Assembly (NCBI RefSeq): GCF_032854445.1
Contig: NW_027018132.1
Location: forward strand, 1-64,000
Origin: Liolophura sinensis
Taxonomy: Eukaryota > Mollusca > Polyplacophora > Chitonida > Chitonidae
Direction: 5' to 3'
Length of the DNA: 64,000 nucleotides
In this document: in pieces, positions 13,130 to 28,502 of the stretch
How the letters are laid out: each line of letters starts with the position of its first letter
How positions within the stretch are numbered: position 1 is the first letter of the stretch
Notes under the pieces: model-generated
The model's input: only the letters and a program-made list of their open reading frames with translations
Database searches by the model: none
What the model was told of the DNA's origin: nothing
Program-made: the position numbers and the translations under genes

Positions 13130-16100
13130 CAATGATCATTCAGTTGTCGCTACAGCCAAAAGCATTGGTCGGAGAGCAACGCGGTTTGCACCATTCGATT
13201 TCTCGTCACAAAATACGTCGGATTAGCCTCTTACCAGCAGCACTGGAACAGTTTTTCCACTTTTGCATTTTTGCCCGGTCTTTTTGTTAATTGAAATCGG
13301 CTACACTGTACTATGTACCATCGCGACTGGTCATTATTATATTCAACTTTTGACTATAAGTTATGTGCCCTTTGGTAGCCCAGAAGACGTCAAATCTTTG
13401 GGCTAAGCCCATTTAACTCATCCAGCAATTGTCTTACTTCTAAGTCCAAGACAATCTCAATGTCTTTATCTACGTGTAGAAAAACCACACCATTTTGTAC
13501 ATAAAAAACACAAAATACTAAATACAGTGTGCTGTAAAAAGTACAATTGAACACTGACCCACATCAATAAGGTGCCAAAAGATGCGGAATTGGGACAGGC
13601 ATCGGCAGCTGTTTAAAAAATTGCAAATTTCCCTGGTTTCCATGGAGTAAAAGCCGTTGCTAGGCACGTGAATTAGACATCAATGATCATTCAATTGGTC
13701 GCTACAGCCAAATATATTGGTCGGAGAGCAACGCGGTTTGCACCATTCGATTTCTCGTCACAAAATACGTCGGATTAGCCTCTTACAGCAGCACTGGAAC
13801 AGTTTTTTCCACTTTTGCATTTTTGCCTGGTCTTTTTGTTAATTGAAATCGGCTACACTGTACTATGTACCATCGCGACTGGTCATTACTATATTCAACT
13901 TTTGACTATAAGTTATGTGCCCTTTGGTAGCCCAGAAGACGTCAAATCTTTGGGCTAAGCCCATTTAACTCACCCAGCAATTGTCTTATTTCTAGGTCGA
14001 AGACGATCTCAATGTCTATATCTACGTGTAGAAAAACCACACCATTTGTACATAAAAAACACAAAGTACTAGATACAGTGTGCTGTAAAAAGTACAATTG
14101 AACACTGACCCACATCAATAAGGTGCCAAAAGATGCGGAATTGGGCCAGGCATCGGCAGCTGTTTAAAAAATTGCAAATTTCCCTGGTTTCCATGGAGTA
14201 AGAGCCGTTTCTAGGCAAGTGATGTTGTCATCAATGATCATTTAATTGTCGCTACAGCCAAAAGTATTGGTCGGAGAGCAACGCGGTTTGCACCATTCGA
14301 TTTCTCGTCACAAAATACGTCGGATTAGCCTCTTACCAGCAGCACTGGAACAGTTTTTCCACTTTTGCATTTTTGCCTGGTCTTTTTGTTAATTGAAATC
14401 GGCTACACTGTACTATGTACCATCGCGACTGGTCATTACTATATTCAACTTTTGACTATAAGTTATGTGCCCTTTGGTAGCCCAGAAGACGTCAAATCTT
14501 TGGGCTAAGCCCATTTAACTCATCCAGCAATTGTCTTACTTCTAAGTCCAAGACAATCTCAATGTCTTTATCTACGTGTAGAAAAACCACACCATTTGTA
14601 CATAAAAAACACAAAGTACTAAATACAGTGTGCTGTAAAAAGTACAATTGAACACTGACCCACATCAATAAGGTGCCAAAAGATGCGGAATTGGGCCAGG
14701 CATCGGCAGCTGTTTAAAAAATTGCAAATTTCCCTGGTTTCCATGGAGTAAAAGCCGTTGCTAGGCACGTGAATTAGACATCAATGATCATTCAATGTCG
14801 CTACAGCCAAATATATTGGTCGGAGAGCAACGCGGTTTGCACCATTCGATTTCTCGTCACAAAATACGTCGGATTAGCCTCTTACCAGCAGCACTGGAAC
14901 AGTTTTTCCACTTTTGCATTTTTGCCTGGTCTTTTTGTTAATTGAAATCGGCTACACTGTACTATGTACCATCGCGACTAGTCATTACTATATTCAACTT
15001 TTGACTATAAGTTATGTGCTCTTTGGTAGCCCAGAAGACCTGAAATCTTTGGGCTAAGCCCATTTAACTCACCCAGCAATTGTCTTAATTCTAAGTCCAA
15101 GACAATCTCAATGTCTGTATCTACGTATAGAAAAACCACACCATTTGTACATAAAAAACACAAAGTACTAGATACAGTCCTGCTGTAAAAAGTACAATTG
15201 AACACTGACCCACATCAATAAGGTGCCAAAAGATGCGGAATTGGGCCAGGCATCGGCAGCTGTTTAAAAAATTGCAAATTTTCCTGGTTTGCATGGAGTA
15301 AGAGCCGTTTCTAGGCAAGTGATGTTGTCATCAATGATCATTCAATTGTCGCTACAGCCAAATGTATTGGTTGGAGAGCAACGCGGTTTGCACCATTCGA
15401 TTTCTCGTCACAAAATACGTCGGATTAGCCTCTTACCAGCAGCACTGGAACAGTTTTTCCACTTTTGCATTTTTGCCTGGTCTTTTTGTTAATTGAAATC
15501 GGCTACACTGTACAATGTACCATCGCGACTGGTCATTACTATATTCAACTTTTGACTATAAGTTATGTGCCCTTTGGTAGCCCAGAAGACGTCAAATCTT
15601 TGGGCTAAGCCCATTTAACTCAACCAGCAATTGTCTTATTTCTAGGTCGAAGACGATCTCAATGTCTATATCTACGTGTAGAAAAACCACACCATTTGTA
15701 CATAAAAAACACAAAGTACTAGATACAGTCTGCTGTAAAAAGTACAATTGAACACTGACCCACATCAGTAAGGTGCCAAAAGATGCGGAATTTGGCCAGG
15801 CATCGGCAGCTGTTTAAAAAATTGCAAATTTCCCTGGTTTCCATGGAGTAAGAGCCGTTTCTAGGCAAGTGATGTTGTCATCAATGATCATTCAATTGTC
15901 GCTACAGCCAAAAGTATTGGTCGGAGAGCAACGCGGTTTGCACCATTCGATTTCTCGTCAAAAAATACGTCGGATTAGCCTCTTACCAGCAGCACTGGAA
16001 CAGTTTTTCCACTTTTGCATTTTTGCCTGGTCTTTTTGTTAATTGAAATCGGCTACACTGTACTATCTACCATCGCGACTGGTCATTACTATATTCAACT

Positions 16101-16431
16101 TTTGACTATAAGTTATGTGCCCTTTGGTAGCCCAGAAAACCTGAAATCTTTGGGCTAAGCCCATTTAACTCACCCAGCAATTGTCTTATTTCTAGGTCGA
16201 AGACAATCTCAATGTCTTTATCTACGTGTAGAGAAACCACACCATTTGTACATAAAAAAACACAAAGTACTAGATACAGTCTGCTGTAAAAAGTACAATT
16301 GAACACTGACCCACATCAATAAGGTGCCAAAAGATGCGGAATTGGGCCAGGCATCGGTAGCTGTTAAAAAATTGCAAATTTCCCTGGTTTCCATGGAGTA
16401 AGAGCCGTTTCTTGGCAAGTGATGTTGTCAT

Positions 16432-16975
16432 CAATGATCATTCAATTGTCGCTACAGCCAAAAGTATTGGTTGGAGAGCAACGCAGTTTGCACCATTCGA
16501 TTTCTCGTCAAAAAATACGTCGGATTAGCCTCTTACCAGCAGCACTGGAACAGTTTTTCCACTTTTGCCTGGTCTTTTTGTTAATTGAAATCGGCTACAC
16601 TGTACTATGTACCATCGCGACTGGTCATTACTATATTCAACTTTTGACTATAAGTTATGTGCCCTTTGGTAGCCCAGAAGACGTCAAATCTTTGGGCTCA
16701 GCCCATTTAACTCATCCAGCAATTGTCTTACTTCTAAGTCCAAGACAATCTCAATGTCTTTATCTACGTGTAGAGAAACCACACCATTTGTACATAAAAA
16801 AACACAAAGTACTAGATACAGTCTGCTGTAAAAAGTACAATTGAACACTAACCCACATCAATAAGGTGCCAAAAGATGCGGAATTTGTCCAGGTAGCGGC
16901 AGCTGTTTTAAAAAATTGCTAATTTCCCTGGTTTCCATGGAGTAAGAACCGTTGTTAGGCACGTAATTTTGCCAT
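16432..16975. repeat. Satellite unit with an ~8 bp internal deletion (544 bp)
   Basis: CACTTTTGCCTGG at 16560 replaces the usual CACTTTTGCATTTTTGCCTGG, a loss between TTTTGC/TTTTTGC direct repeats. The dyad loop at ~16699 reads TGGGCTCAGCCCA. Together these changes open a 141-codon frame (16419-16844) that occurs nowhere else at this length, so I treat that frame as fortuitous. Confidence 0.85.
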
Positions 16976-17525
16976 CAATGATCATTCAATTGTCGCTACA
17001 GCCAAAAGCATTGGTCGGAGAGCAACGCGGTTTGCACCATTCGATTTCTCGTCACAAAATACGTCGGATTAGCCTCTTACCAGCAGCACTGGAACAGTTT
17101 TTCCACTTTTGCATTTTTGCCTGGTTTTTTTGTTAATTGAAATCGGCTACACTGTACTCTGTACAATCGCGACTGGTCATTACTATATTCAACTTTTGAC
17201 TATAAGTTATGTGCCCTTCGGTAGCCCAGAAGACGTCAAATCTTTGGGCTAAGCCCATTTAACTCACCCAGCAATTGTCTTACTTCTAAGTCCAAGACAA
17301 TCTCAATGTCTTTATCTACGTGTAGAAAAACCACACCATTTGTACATAAAAAACACAAAGTACTAGATACAGTGTGCTGTAAAAAGTACAATTGAACACT
17401 GACCCACATCAATAAGGTGCCAAAAGATGCGGAATTGGGCCAGGCATCGGCAGCTGTTTAAAAAATTGCAAATTTCCCTGGTTTCCATGGAGTATAAGCC
17501 GTTGCTAGGCACGTGATTTAGACAT

Positions 17526-18055
17526 CAATGATCATTCAATTGTCGCTACAGCCAAAAGTATTGGTCGGAGAGCAACGCGGTTTGCACCATTCGATTTCTC
17601 GTCAAAAAATACGTCGGATTAGCCTCTTAACAGCAGCACTGGCATTTTTGCCTGGTCTTTTTGTTAATTGAAATCGGCTACACTGTACTATGTACCATCG
17701 CGACTAGTCATTACTATATTCAACTTTTGACTATAAGTTATGTGTCCTTTGGTAGCCCAGAAGACGTCAAATCTTTGGGCTAAGCCCATTTAACTCACCC
17801 AGCAATTGTCTTACTTCTAAGTCCAAGACAATCTCAATGTCTTTATCTACGTGTAGAAAAACCACACCATTTGTACATAAAAAACACAAAGTACTAGATA
17901 CAGTCTGCTGTAAAAAGTACAATTAAACACTGACCCACATCAATAAGGTGCCAAAAGATGCGGAATTGGGCCAGGCATAGCAGCTGTTTAAAAAATTGCT
18001 AATTTCCCTGGTTTCCATGGAGTAAGAACCGTTGTTAGGTGCGTGATTTTGTCAT
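17526..18055. repeat. Satellite unit with an ~20 bp internal deletion (530 bp)
   Basis: At 17639-17645, CACTGGCATTTTTG replaces CACTGGAACAGT...GCATTTTTG. The pyrimidine-rich TTTTTCCACTTTTG tract is lost. This deletion is private to this unit and was not amplified, unlike the 156 bp deletion. Confidence 0.85.
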
Positions 18056-21000
18056 CAATGACCATTCAGTTGTCGCTACAGCCAAAAGCATTAGTCGGAG
18101 AGCAACGCGGTTTGCACCATTCGATTTCTCGTCACAAAATACGTCGGATTAGCCTCTTACCAGCAGCACTGGAACAGTTTTTCCACTTTTGCATTTTTGC
18201 CTGGTCTTTTTGTTAATTGAAATCGGCTACACTGTACTATCTACCATCGCGACTGGTCATTACTCTATTCAACTTTTGACTATAAGTTATGTGCCCTTTG
18301 GTAGCCCAGAAGACGTCAAATCTTTGGGCTAAGCCCATTTAACTCACCCAGCAATTGTCTTATTTCTAGGTCGAAGACAATTTCAATGTCTTTATCTACG
18401 TGTAGAAAAACCACACCATTTGTACATAAAAAACACAAAGTAATAGATACAGTCTGCTGTAAAAAGCACAATTGAACACTGACCCACATCAATAAGGTGC
18501 CAAAAGATGCGGAATTGGGCCAGGCATCGGCAGCTGTTTAAAAAATTGCAAATTTCCCTGGTTTCCATGGAGTAAGAGCCGTTGCTAGGCACGTGATTTA
18601 GTCATCAATGATCATTCAATTGTCGCTACAGCCAAAAGTATTGGTCGGAGAGCAACGCGGTTTGCACCATTCGATTTCTCGTCAAAAAATACGTCGGATT
18701 AGCCTCTTATGAGCAGCACTGGAACAGTTTTTCCACTTTTGCATTTTTGCCTGGTCTTTTTGTTAATTGAAATCGGCTACACTGTACTATGTACCATCGC
18801 GACTAGTCATTACTATATTCAACTTTTGACTATAAGTTATGTGCCCTTTGGTACCCCAGAAGACGTCAAATCTTTGGGCTAAGCCCATTTAACTCACCCA
18901 GCAATTGTCTTACTTCTAAGTCCAAGACAATCTCAATGTCTTTATCTACGTGTAGAAAAACCACACCATTTGTACATAAAAAAACACAAAGTACTAGATA
19001 CAGTCTGCTGTAAAAAGTACAATTAAACACTGACCCACATCAATAAGGTGCCAAAAGATGCGGAATTGGGCCAGGCATCGGCAGCTGTTTAAAAAATTGC
19101 AAATTTCCCTGGTTTCCATGGAGTAAGAGCCGTTTCTAGGCACGTGATGTTGTCATCAATGATCATTCAATTGTCGCTATAGCCAAAAGTATTGCTCGGA
19201 GAGCAACGCGGTTTGCACCATTCGATTTCTCGTCACAAAATACGTCGGATTAGCCTTTTAGCAGCAGCACTGGAACAGTTTTTCCACTTTTGCATTTTTG
19301 CCTGGTCTTTTTGTTGATTGAAATCGGCTACACTGTACTATGTACCATCGCGACTGGTCATTACTATATTCAACTTTTGACTATAAGTTATGTGCCCTTT
19401 GGTAGCCCAGAAGACGTCAAATCTTTGGGCTAAGCCCATTTAACTCACCCAGCAATTGTCTTACTTCTAAGTCCAAGACAATCTCAATGTCTTTATCTAC
19501 GTGTAGAAAAACCACACCATTTGTACATAATAAACACAAAGTACTAGATACAGTCTGCTGTAAAAAGTACAATTGAACACTGACCCACATCAATAAGGTG
19601 CCAAAAGATGCGGAATTGGGCCGGGCATCGCAGTTGTTTAAAAAATTGCAAATTTCCCTGGTTTCCATGGAGTATAAGCCGTTGCTAGGCACGTGATTTA
19701 GACATCAATGATCATTCAATTGTCGCTACAGCCAAAAGTATTGGTCGGAGAGCAACGCGGTTTGCACCATTCGATTTCTCGTCACATAATACGTCGGATT
19801 AGCCTCTTACCAGCAGCACTGGAACAGTTTTTCCACTTTTGCATTTTTGCCTGGTCTTTTTGTTAATTGAAATCGTCTACACTGTACTATGTACCATCGC
19901 GACTAGTCATTACTATATTCAACTTTTGACTCTAAGTTATGTGCCCTTTGGTAGCCCAGAAGACCTGAAATCTTTGGGCTAAGCCCATTTAACTCACCCA
20001 GCAATTGTCTTAATTCTAAGTCCAAGACAATCTCAATGTCTTTATCTACGTGTAGAAAAACCAGACCATTTGTACATAAAAAACACAAAGTACTAGATAC
20101 AGTCTGCTGTAAAAAGTACAATTAAACACTGACCCACATCAATAAGGTGCCAAAAGATGCGGAATTGGGCCAGGCATCGGCAGCTGTTTAAAAAATTGCA
20201 AATTTCCCTGGTTTCCATGGAGTAAGAGCCGTTTCTAGGCACGTGATGTTGTCATCAATGATCATTCAATTGTCGCTACAGCCAAAAGTATTGGTCGGAG
20301 AGCAACGCGGTTTGCACCATTCGATTTCTCGTCACAAAATACGTCGGATTAGCCTCTTACCAGCAGCACTGGAACAGTTTTTCCACTTTTGCATTTTTGC
20401 CTGGTCTTTTTGTTGATTGAAATCGGCTACACTGTACTATGTACCATCGCGACTGTTCATTACTATATTCAACTTTTGACTATAAGTTATGTGCCCTTTG
20501 GTAGCCCAGAAGACGTCAAATCTTTGGGCTAAGCCCATTTAACTCACCCAGCAATTGTCTTATTTCTAGGTCGAAGACAATCTCAATGTCTATATCTACG
20601 TGTAGAAAAACCACACCATTTGTACATAAAAAACACAAAGTACTAGATACAGTGTGCTGTAAAAAGTACAATTAAACACTGACCCACATCAATAAGGTGC
20701 CAAAAGATGCGGAATTGGGCCAGGCATCGGCAGCTGTTTAAAAAATTGCAAATTTCCCTGGTTTCCATGGAGTAAGAGCCGTTTCTAGGCACGTGATGTT
20801 GTCATCAATGATCATTCAATTGTCGCTACAGCCAAAAGTATTGGTCGGAGAGCAACGCGGTTTGCACCATTCGATTTCTTTTCAAAAAATACGTCGGATT
20901 AGCCTCTTACCAGCAGCACTGGAACAGTTTTTCCACTTTTGCATTTTTGCCTGGTCTTTTTGTTGATTGAAATCGGCTACACTGTACTATGTACCATCGC

Positions 21001-24000
21001 GACTGGTCATTACTATATTCAACTTTTGACTATAAGTTATGTGCCCTTTGGTAGCCCAGAAGACGTCAAATCTTTGGGCTAAGCCCATTTAACTCACCCA
21101 GCAATTGTCTTATTTCTAGGTCGAAGACAATCTCAATGTCTATATCTACGTGTAGAAAAACCACACCATTTGTACATAAAAAACACAAAGTACTAGATAC
21201 AGTGTGCTGTAAAAAGTACAATTGAACACTGACCCACATCAATAAGGTGCCAAAAGATGCGGAATTGGGCCAGGCATCGCAGCTATTTAAAAAACTGCTA
21301 ATTTCCCTGGTTTCCATGGAGTAAGAACCGTTGTTAGGCACGTGATTTTGTCATCAATGATCATTCAATTGTCGCTACAGCCAAAAGCATTGGTCGGAGA
21401 GCAACGCGGTTTGCACCATTCGATTTCTCGTCACAAAATACGTCGGATTAGCCTCTTACCAGCAGCACTGGAACAGTTTTTCCACTTTTGCATTTTTGCC
21501 TGGTCTTTTTGTTAATTGAAATCGGCTACACTGTACTCTGTACCATCGCGACTGGTCATTACTATATTCAACTTTTGACTATAAGTTATGTGCCCTTTGG
21601 TAGCCCAGAAGACGTCAAATCTTTGGGCTAAGCCCATTTAACTCACCCAGCAATTGTCTTACTTCTAAGTCCAAGACAATCTCAATGTCTTTATCTACGT
21701 GTAGAAAAACCACACCATTTGTACATAAAAAACACAAAGTACTAGATACAGTGTGCTGTAAAAAGTACAATTAAACACTGACCCACATCAATAAGGTGCC
21801 AAAAGATGCGGAAATTGGCCAGGCATCGGCAGCTGTTTAAAAAATTGCAAATTTCCCTGGTTTCCATGGAGTAAGAGCCGTTTCTAGGCAAGTGATGTTG
21901 TCATCAATGATCATTCAATTGTCGCTACAGCCAAAAGTATTGGTCGGAGAGCAACGCGGTTTGCACCATTCGATTTGTCGTCACAAAATACGTCGGATTA
22001 GCCTCTTACCAGCAGCACTGGAACAGTTTTTCCACTTTTGCATTTTTGCCTGGTCTTTTTGTTAATTGAAATCGGCTACACTGTACTATGTACCATCGCG
22101 ACTGGTCATTACTATATTCAACTTTTGACTATAAGTTATGTGCCCTTCGGTAGCCCAGAAGACGTCAAATCTTTGGGCTAAGCCCATTTAACTCATCCAG
22201 CAATTGTCTTACTTCTAAGTCCAAGACAATCTCAATGTCTTTATCTACGTGTAGAAAAACCACACCATTTGTACATAAAAAACACAAAGTACTAGATACA
22301 GTGTGCTGTAAAAAGTACAATTGAACACTGACCCACATCAATAAGGTGCCAAAAGATGCGGAATTGGGCCAGGCATTGGCAGCTGTTTAAAAAATTGCTA
22401 ATTTCCCTGGTTTTCATGGAGTAAGAGGCGTTTCTAGGCAAGTGATGTTGTCATCAATGATCATTCAATTGTCGCTACAGCCAAATGTATTAGTCGGAGA
22501 GCAACGCGGTTTGCACCATTCGATTTCTCGTCACAAAATACGTCGGATTAGCCTCTTACCAGCAGCACTGGAACAGTTTTTCCACTTTTGCATTTTTGCC
22601 TGGTCTTTTTGTTAATTGAAATCGGCTACACTGTACTATGTACCATCGCGACTAGTCATTACTATATTTAACTTTTGACTATAAGTTATGTGCCCTTTGG
22701 CAGCCCAGAAGACGTCAAATCTTTGGGCTAAGCCCATTTAACTCACCCACCAATTGTCTTACTTCTAAGTCCAAGACAATCTCAATGTCTTTATCTACGT
22801 GTAGAAAAACCACACCATTTGTACATAAAAAACACAAAGTACTAGATACAGTCTGCTGTAAAAAGTACAATTAAACACTGACCCACATCAATAAGGTGCC
22901 AAAAGATGCGGAATTTGGCCAGGCATCGGCAGCTGTTTAAAAAAGTGCAAATTTCCCTGGTTTCCATGGAGTAAGATCCGTTTCTAGGCAAGTGATGTTG
23001 TCATCAATGATCATTCAATTGTCGCTACAGCCAAAAGTATTGGTCGGAGAGCAACGCGGTTTGCACCATTCGATTTCTCGTCACAAAATACGTCGGATTA
23101 GCCTCTTACCAGCAGCACTGGAACAGTTTTTCCACTTTTGCATTTTTGCCTCGTCTTTTTGTTAATTGAAATCGGCTACACTGTATATGTACCATCGCGA
23201 CTGGTCATTACTATATTCAACTTTTGACTATAAGTTATGTGCCCTTTGGTAGCCCAGAAGACGTCAAATCTTTGGGCTAAGCCCATTTAACTCACCCAGC
23301 AATTGTCTTAATTCTAAGTCCAAGACAATCTCAATGTCTTTATCTACGTGTAGAAAAACCACACCATTTGTACATAAAAAACACAAAGTACAAGATACAG
23401 TCTGCTGTAAAAAGTACAATTGAACACTGACCCACATCAATAAGGTGCCAAAAGATGCGGAATTGGGCCAGGCATCGGCAGCTGTTTAAAAAATTGCAAA
23501 TTTCCCTGGTTTCCATGGAGTAAGAACCGTTGTTAGGCACGTGATTTTGTCATCAATGATCATTCAATTGTCGCTACAGCCAAAAGCATTGGTCGGAGAG
23601 CAACGCGGTTTGCACCATTCGATTTCTCGTCACAAAATACGTCGGATTAGCCTCTTACCAGCAGCACTGGAACAGTTTTTCCACTTTTGCATTTTTGCCT
23701 GGTCTTTTTGTTAATTGAAATCTTCTACACTGTACTATGTACCATCGCGACTGGTCATTACTATATTCAACTTTTGACTCTAAGTTATGTGCCCTTTGGT
23801 AGCCCAGAAGACGTCAAATCTTTGGGCTAAGCCCATTTAACTCATCCAGCAATTGTCTTACTTCTAAGTCCAAGACAATCTCAATGTCTTTATCTACGTG
23901 TAGAAAAACCACACCATTTGTACATAAAAAACACAAAGTACTAGATACAGTGTGCTGTAAAAAGTACAATTGAACACTGACCCACATCAATAAGGTGCCA

Positions 24001-27000
24001 AAAGATGCGGAATTGGGCCAGGCATCGGCAGCTGTTTAAAAAATTGCAAATTTCCCTGGTTTCCATGGAGTAAGAGCCGTTTCTAGGCAAGTGATGTTGT
24101 CATCAATGATCATTCAATTGTCGCTACAGCCAAAAGTATTGGTCGGAGAGGAACGCGGTTTGCACCATTCGATTTCTCGTCAAAAAATACGTCGGATTAG
24201 CCTCTTACCAGCAGCACTGGAACAGGTTTTCCACTTTTGCGTTTTTGCCTGGTCTTTTTGTTAATTGAAATCGGCTACACTGTACTATGTACCATCGCGA
24301 CTGGTCATTACTATATTCAACTTTTGACTATAAGTTATGTGCCCTTTGGTAGCCCCAGAAGACGTCAAATCTTTGGGCTAAGCCCATTTAACTCACCCAG
24401 CAATTGTCTTACTTCTAAGTCCAAGACAATCTCAATGTCTTTATCTACGTGTAGAAAAACCACACCATTTGTACATAAAAAACACAAAGTACTAGATACA
24501 GTCTGCTGTAAAAAGTACAATTAAACACTGACCCACATCAATAATGTGCCAAAAGATGCGGAATTGGGCCAGGCATCGGCAGCTGTTTAAAAAATTGCAA
24601 ATTTCCCTGGTTTCCATGGAGTAAGAGCCGTTTCTAGGCAAGTGATGTTGTCATCAATGATCATTCAATTGTCACTACAGCCAAAAGTATTGGTCGGAGA
24701 GCAACGCGGTTTGCACCATTCGATTTCTCGTCACAAAATACGTCGGATTAGCCTCTTACTAGCAGCACTGGAACAGTTTTTCCACTTTTGCATTTTTGCC
24801 TGGTCTTTTTGTTAATTGAAATCGGCTACACTGTACTATGTACCATCGCGACTAGTCATTACTATATTCAACTTTTGACTATAAGTTATGTGCCCTTTGG
24901 CAGCCCAGAAGACGTCAAATCTTTGGGCTAAGCCCATTTAACTCACCCAGCAATTGTCTTAATTCTAAGTCCAAGACAATCTCAATGTCTTTATCTACGT
25001 GTAGAAAAACCACACCATTTGTACATAAAAAACACAAAGTACTAGATACAGTGTGCTGTAAAAAGTACAATTGAACACTGACCCACATCAATAAGGTGCC
25101 AAAAGATGCGGAATTGGGCCAGGCATTGGCAGCTGTTTAAAAAATTGCAAATTTCCCTGGTTTCCATGGAGTAAGAGCCGTTTCTAGGCACGTGATGTTG
25201 TCATCAATGATCATTCAATTGTCGCTACAGCCAAATGTATTAGTCGGAGAGCAACGCGGTTTGCACCATTCGATTTCTCGTCACAAAATACGTCGGATTA
25301 GCCTCTTACCAGCAGCACTGGAACAGTTTTTCCACTTTTGCATTTTTGCCTGGTCTTTTTGTTAATTGAAATCGGCTACACTGTACTCTGTACCATCGCG
25401 ACTGGTCATTACTATATTCAACTTTTGACTATAAGTTATGTGCCCTTTGGTAGCCCAGAAGACGTCAAATCTTTGGGCTAAGCCCATTTAACTCACCCAG
25501 CAATTGTTTTACTTCTAAGTCCAAGACAATCTCAATGTCTTTATCTACGTGTAGAAAAACCAGACCATTTGTACATAAAAAATACAAAGTACTAGATACA
25601 GTGTGCTGTAAAAAGTACAATTAAACACTGACCCACATCAATAAGGTGCCAAAAGATGCGGAATTGGGCCAGGCATCGGCAGCTGTTTAAAAAATTGCAA
25701 ATTTCCCTGGTTTCCATGGAGTAAGAGCCGTTTCTAGGCAAGTGATGTTGTCATCAATGATCATTCAATTGTCGCTACAGCCAAAAGTATTGGTCGGAGA
25801 GCAACGCGGTTTGCACCATTCGATTTGTCGTCACAAAATACGTCGGATTAGCCTCTTACCAGCAGCACTGGAACAGTTTTTCCACTTTTGCATTTTTGCC
25901 TGGTCTTTTTGTTAATTGAAATCGGCTACACTGTACTATGTACCATCGCGACTAGTCATTACTATATTCAACTTTTGACTATAAGTTATGTGCCCTTCTG
26001 TAGCCCAGAAGACGTCAAATCTTTGGGCTAAGCCCATTTAACTCATCCAGCAATTGTCTTACTTCTAAGTCCAAGACAATCTCAATGTCTTTATCTACGT
26101 GTAGAAAAACCACACCATTTGTACATAAAAAACACAAAGTACTAGATACAGTGTGCTGTAAAAAGTACAATTGAACACTGACCCACATCAATAAGGTGCC
26201 AAAAGATGCGGAATTTGGCCAGGCATCGGCAGCTGTTTAAAAAATTGCAAATTTCCCTGGTTTCCATGGAGTAAGAGCCGTTTCTAGGCAAGTGATGTTG
26301 TCATCAATGATCATTCAATTGTCGCTACAGCCAAAAGTATTGGTCGGAGAGCAACGCGGTTTGCACCATTCGATTTCTCGTCACAAAATACGTCGGATTA
26401 GCCTCTTACCAGCAGCACTGGAACAGTTTTTCCACTTTTGCATTTTTGCCTGGTCTTTTTGTTAATTGAAATCGGCTACACTGTACTATCTACCATCGCG
26501 ACTGGTCATTACTATATTCAACTTTTGACTATAAGTTATGTGCCCTTCGGTAGCCCAGAAGACGTCAAATCTTTGGGCTAAGCCCATTTAACTCATCCAG
26601 CAATTGTCTTACTTCTAAATCCAAGACAATCTCAATGTCTTTGTCTACGTGTAGAGAAACCACACCATTTGTACATAAAAAACACAAAGTACTAGATACA
26701 GTGTGCTGTAAAAAGTACAATTGAACACTGACCCACATCAATAAGGTGCCAAAAGATGCGGAATTGGGCCAGGCATCGCAGCTATTTAAAAAACTGCTAA
26801 TTTCCCTGGTTTCCATGGAGTAAGAACCGTTGTTAGGCACGTGATTTTGTCATCAATGATCATTCAATTGTCGCTACAGCCAAAAGCATTGGTCGGAGAG
26901 CAACGCGGTTTGCACCATTCGATTTCTCGTCACAAAATACGTCGGATTAGCCTCTTACCAGCAGCACTGGAACAGTTTTTCCACTTTTGCATTTTTGCCT

Positions 27001-28502
27001 GGTCTTTTTGTTAATTGAAATCGGCTACACTGTACTATGTACCATTGAGACTGGTCATTACTATATTCAACTTTTGACTATAAGTTATGTGCCCTTCGGT
27101 AGCCCAGAAGACGTCAAATCTTTGGGCTAAGCCCATTTAACTCATCCAGCAATTGTCTTACTTCTAAGTCCAAGACAATCTCAATGTCTTTATCTACGTG
27201 TAGAAAAACCACACCATTTGTACATAAAAAACACAAAGTACTAGATACAGTGTGCTGTAAAAAGTACAATTGAACACTGACCCACATCAATAAGGTGCCA
27301 AAAGATGCGGAATTGGGCCAGGCATTGGCAGCTGTTTAAAAAATTGCAAATTTCCCTGGTTTCCATGGAGTAAGAGCCGTTTCTAGGCACGTGATTTTGT
27401 CATCAATGATCATTCAATTGTCGCTACAGCCAAAAGCATTAGTCGGAGAGCAACGCGGTTTGCACCATTCGATTTCTCGTCAAAAAATACGTCGGATTAG
27501 CCTCTTACCAGCAGCACTGGAACAGTTTTTCCACTTTTGCATTTTTGCCTGGTCTTTTTGTTAATTGAAATCGTCTACACTGTACTATGTACCATCGCGA
27601 CTGGTCATTACTATATTCAACTTTTGACTATAAGTTATGTGTCCTTTGGTAGCCCAGAAGACGTCAAATCTTTGGGCTAAGCCCATTTAACTCACCCAGC
27701 AATTGTCTTATTTCTAGGTCGAAGACAATCTCAATGTCTATACCTACGTGTAGAAAAACCACACCATTTGTACATAAAAAACACAAAGTACTAGATACAG
27801 TGTGCTGTAAAAAGTACAATTGAACACTGACCCACATCAATAAGGTGCCAAAAGATGCGGAATTGGGCCAGGCATCGCAGCTGTTTAAAAAATTGCTAAT
27901 TTCCCTGGTTCCCATGGAGTAAGAACCGTTGTTTGGCACCTGATTTTGTCATCAATGATCATTCAATTGTCGCTACAGCCAAAAGTATTGGTCGGAGAGC
28001 AACGCGGTTTGCACCATTCGATTTCTCGTCACAAAATACGTCGGATTAGCCTCTTACCAGCAGCACTGGAACAGTTTTTCCACTTTTGCATTTTTGCCTG
28101 GTCTTTTTGTTAATTGAAATCGGCTACACTGTACTATGTACCATCGCGATTAGTCATTACTATATTCAACTTTTGACTATAAGTTATGTGCCCTTTGGTA
28201 GCCCAGAAGACGTCAAATCTTTGGGCTAAGCCCATTTAACTCACCCAGCAATTGTCTTACTTCTAAGTCCAAGACAATCTCAATGTCTTTATCTACGTGT
28301 AGAAAAACCACACCATTTGTACATAAAAAACACAAAGTACTAGATACAGTGTGCTGTAAAAAGTACAATTGAACACTGACCCACATCAATAAGGTGCCAA
28401 AAGATGCGGAATTGGGCCAGGCATCGGCAGCTGTTTAAAAAATTGCAAATTTCCCTGGTTCCCATGGAGTAAGATCCGTTTCTAGGCAAGTGATGTTGTC
28501 AT

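Larger units (their letters stand above)
1..16975. repeat. Array block A (first copy of a large duplicated block)
   Basis: Units 1-32 by my count. The unit order and private variants correspond to those from 34561 onward. Examples are the rare CTCCTC and AGTCTTTCC in the first unit, the TTAATGATC start at 550, AAAACTACG, the TTCAATTTC unit, the TTTCAAAAA unit, and the 394 bp units with the same neighbours. The offset is 34560 at the start, 34013 near 5-8 kb and 39437 near 15 kb, so whole monomers were gained or lost in each copy. Matching units differ by only a few bases in 550. Confidence 0.8.

Noticed and set aside
16419-16844. Longest array frame (141 codons)
   Set aside because: It exists only because of a local small deletion and a TAA-to-TCA change in the dyad centre. 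No known domain, and no other unit keeps it open.
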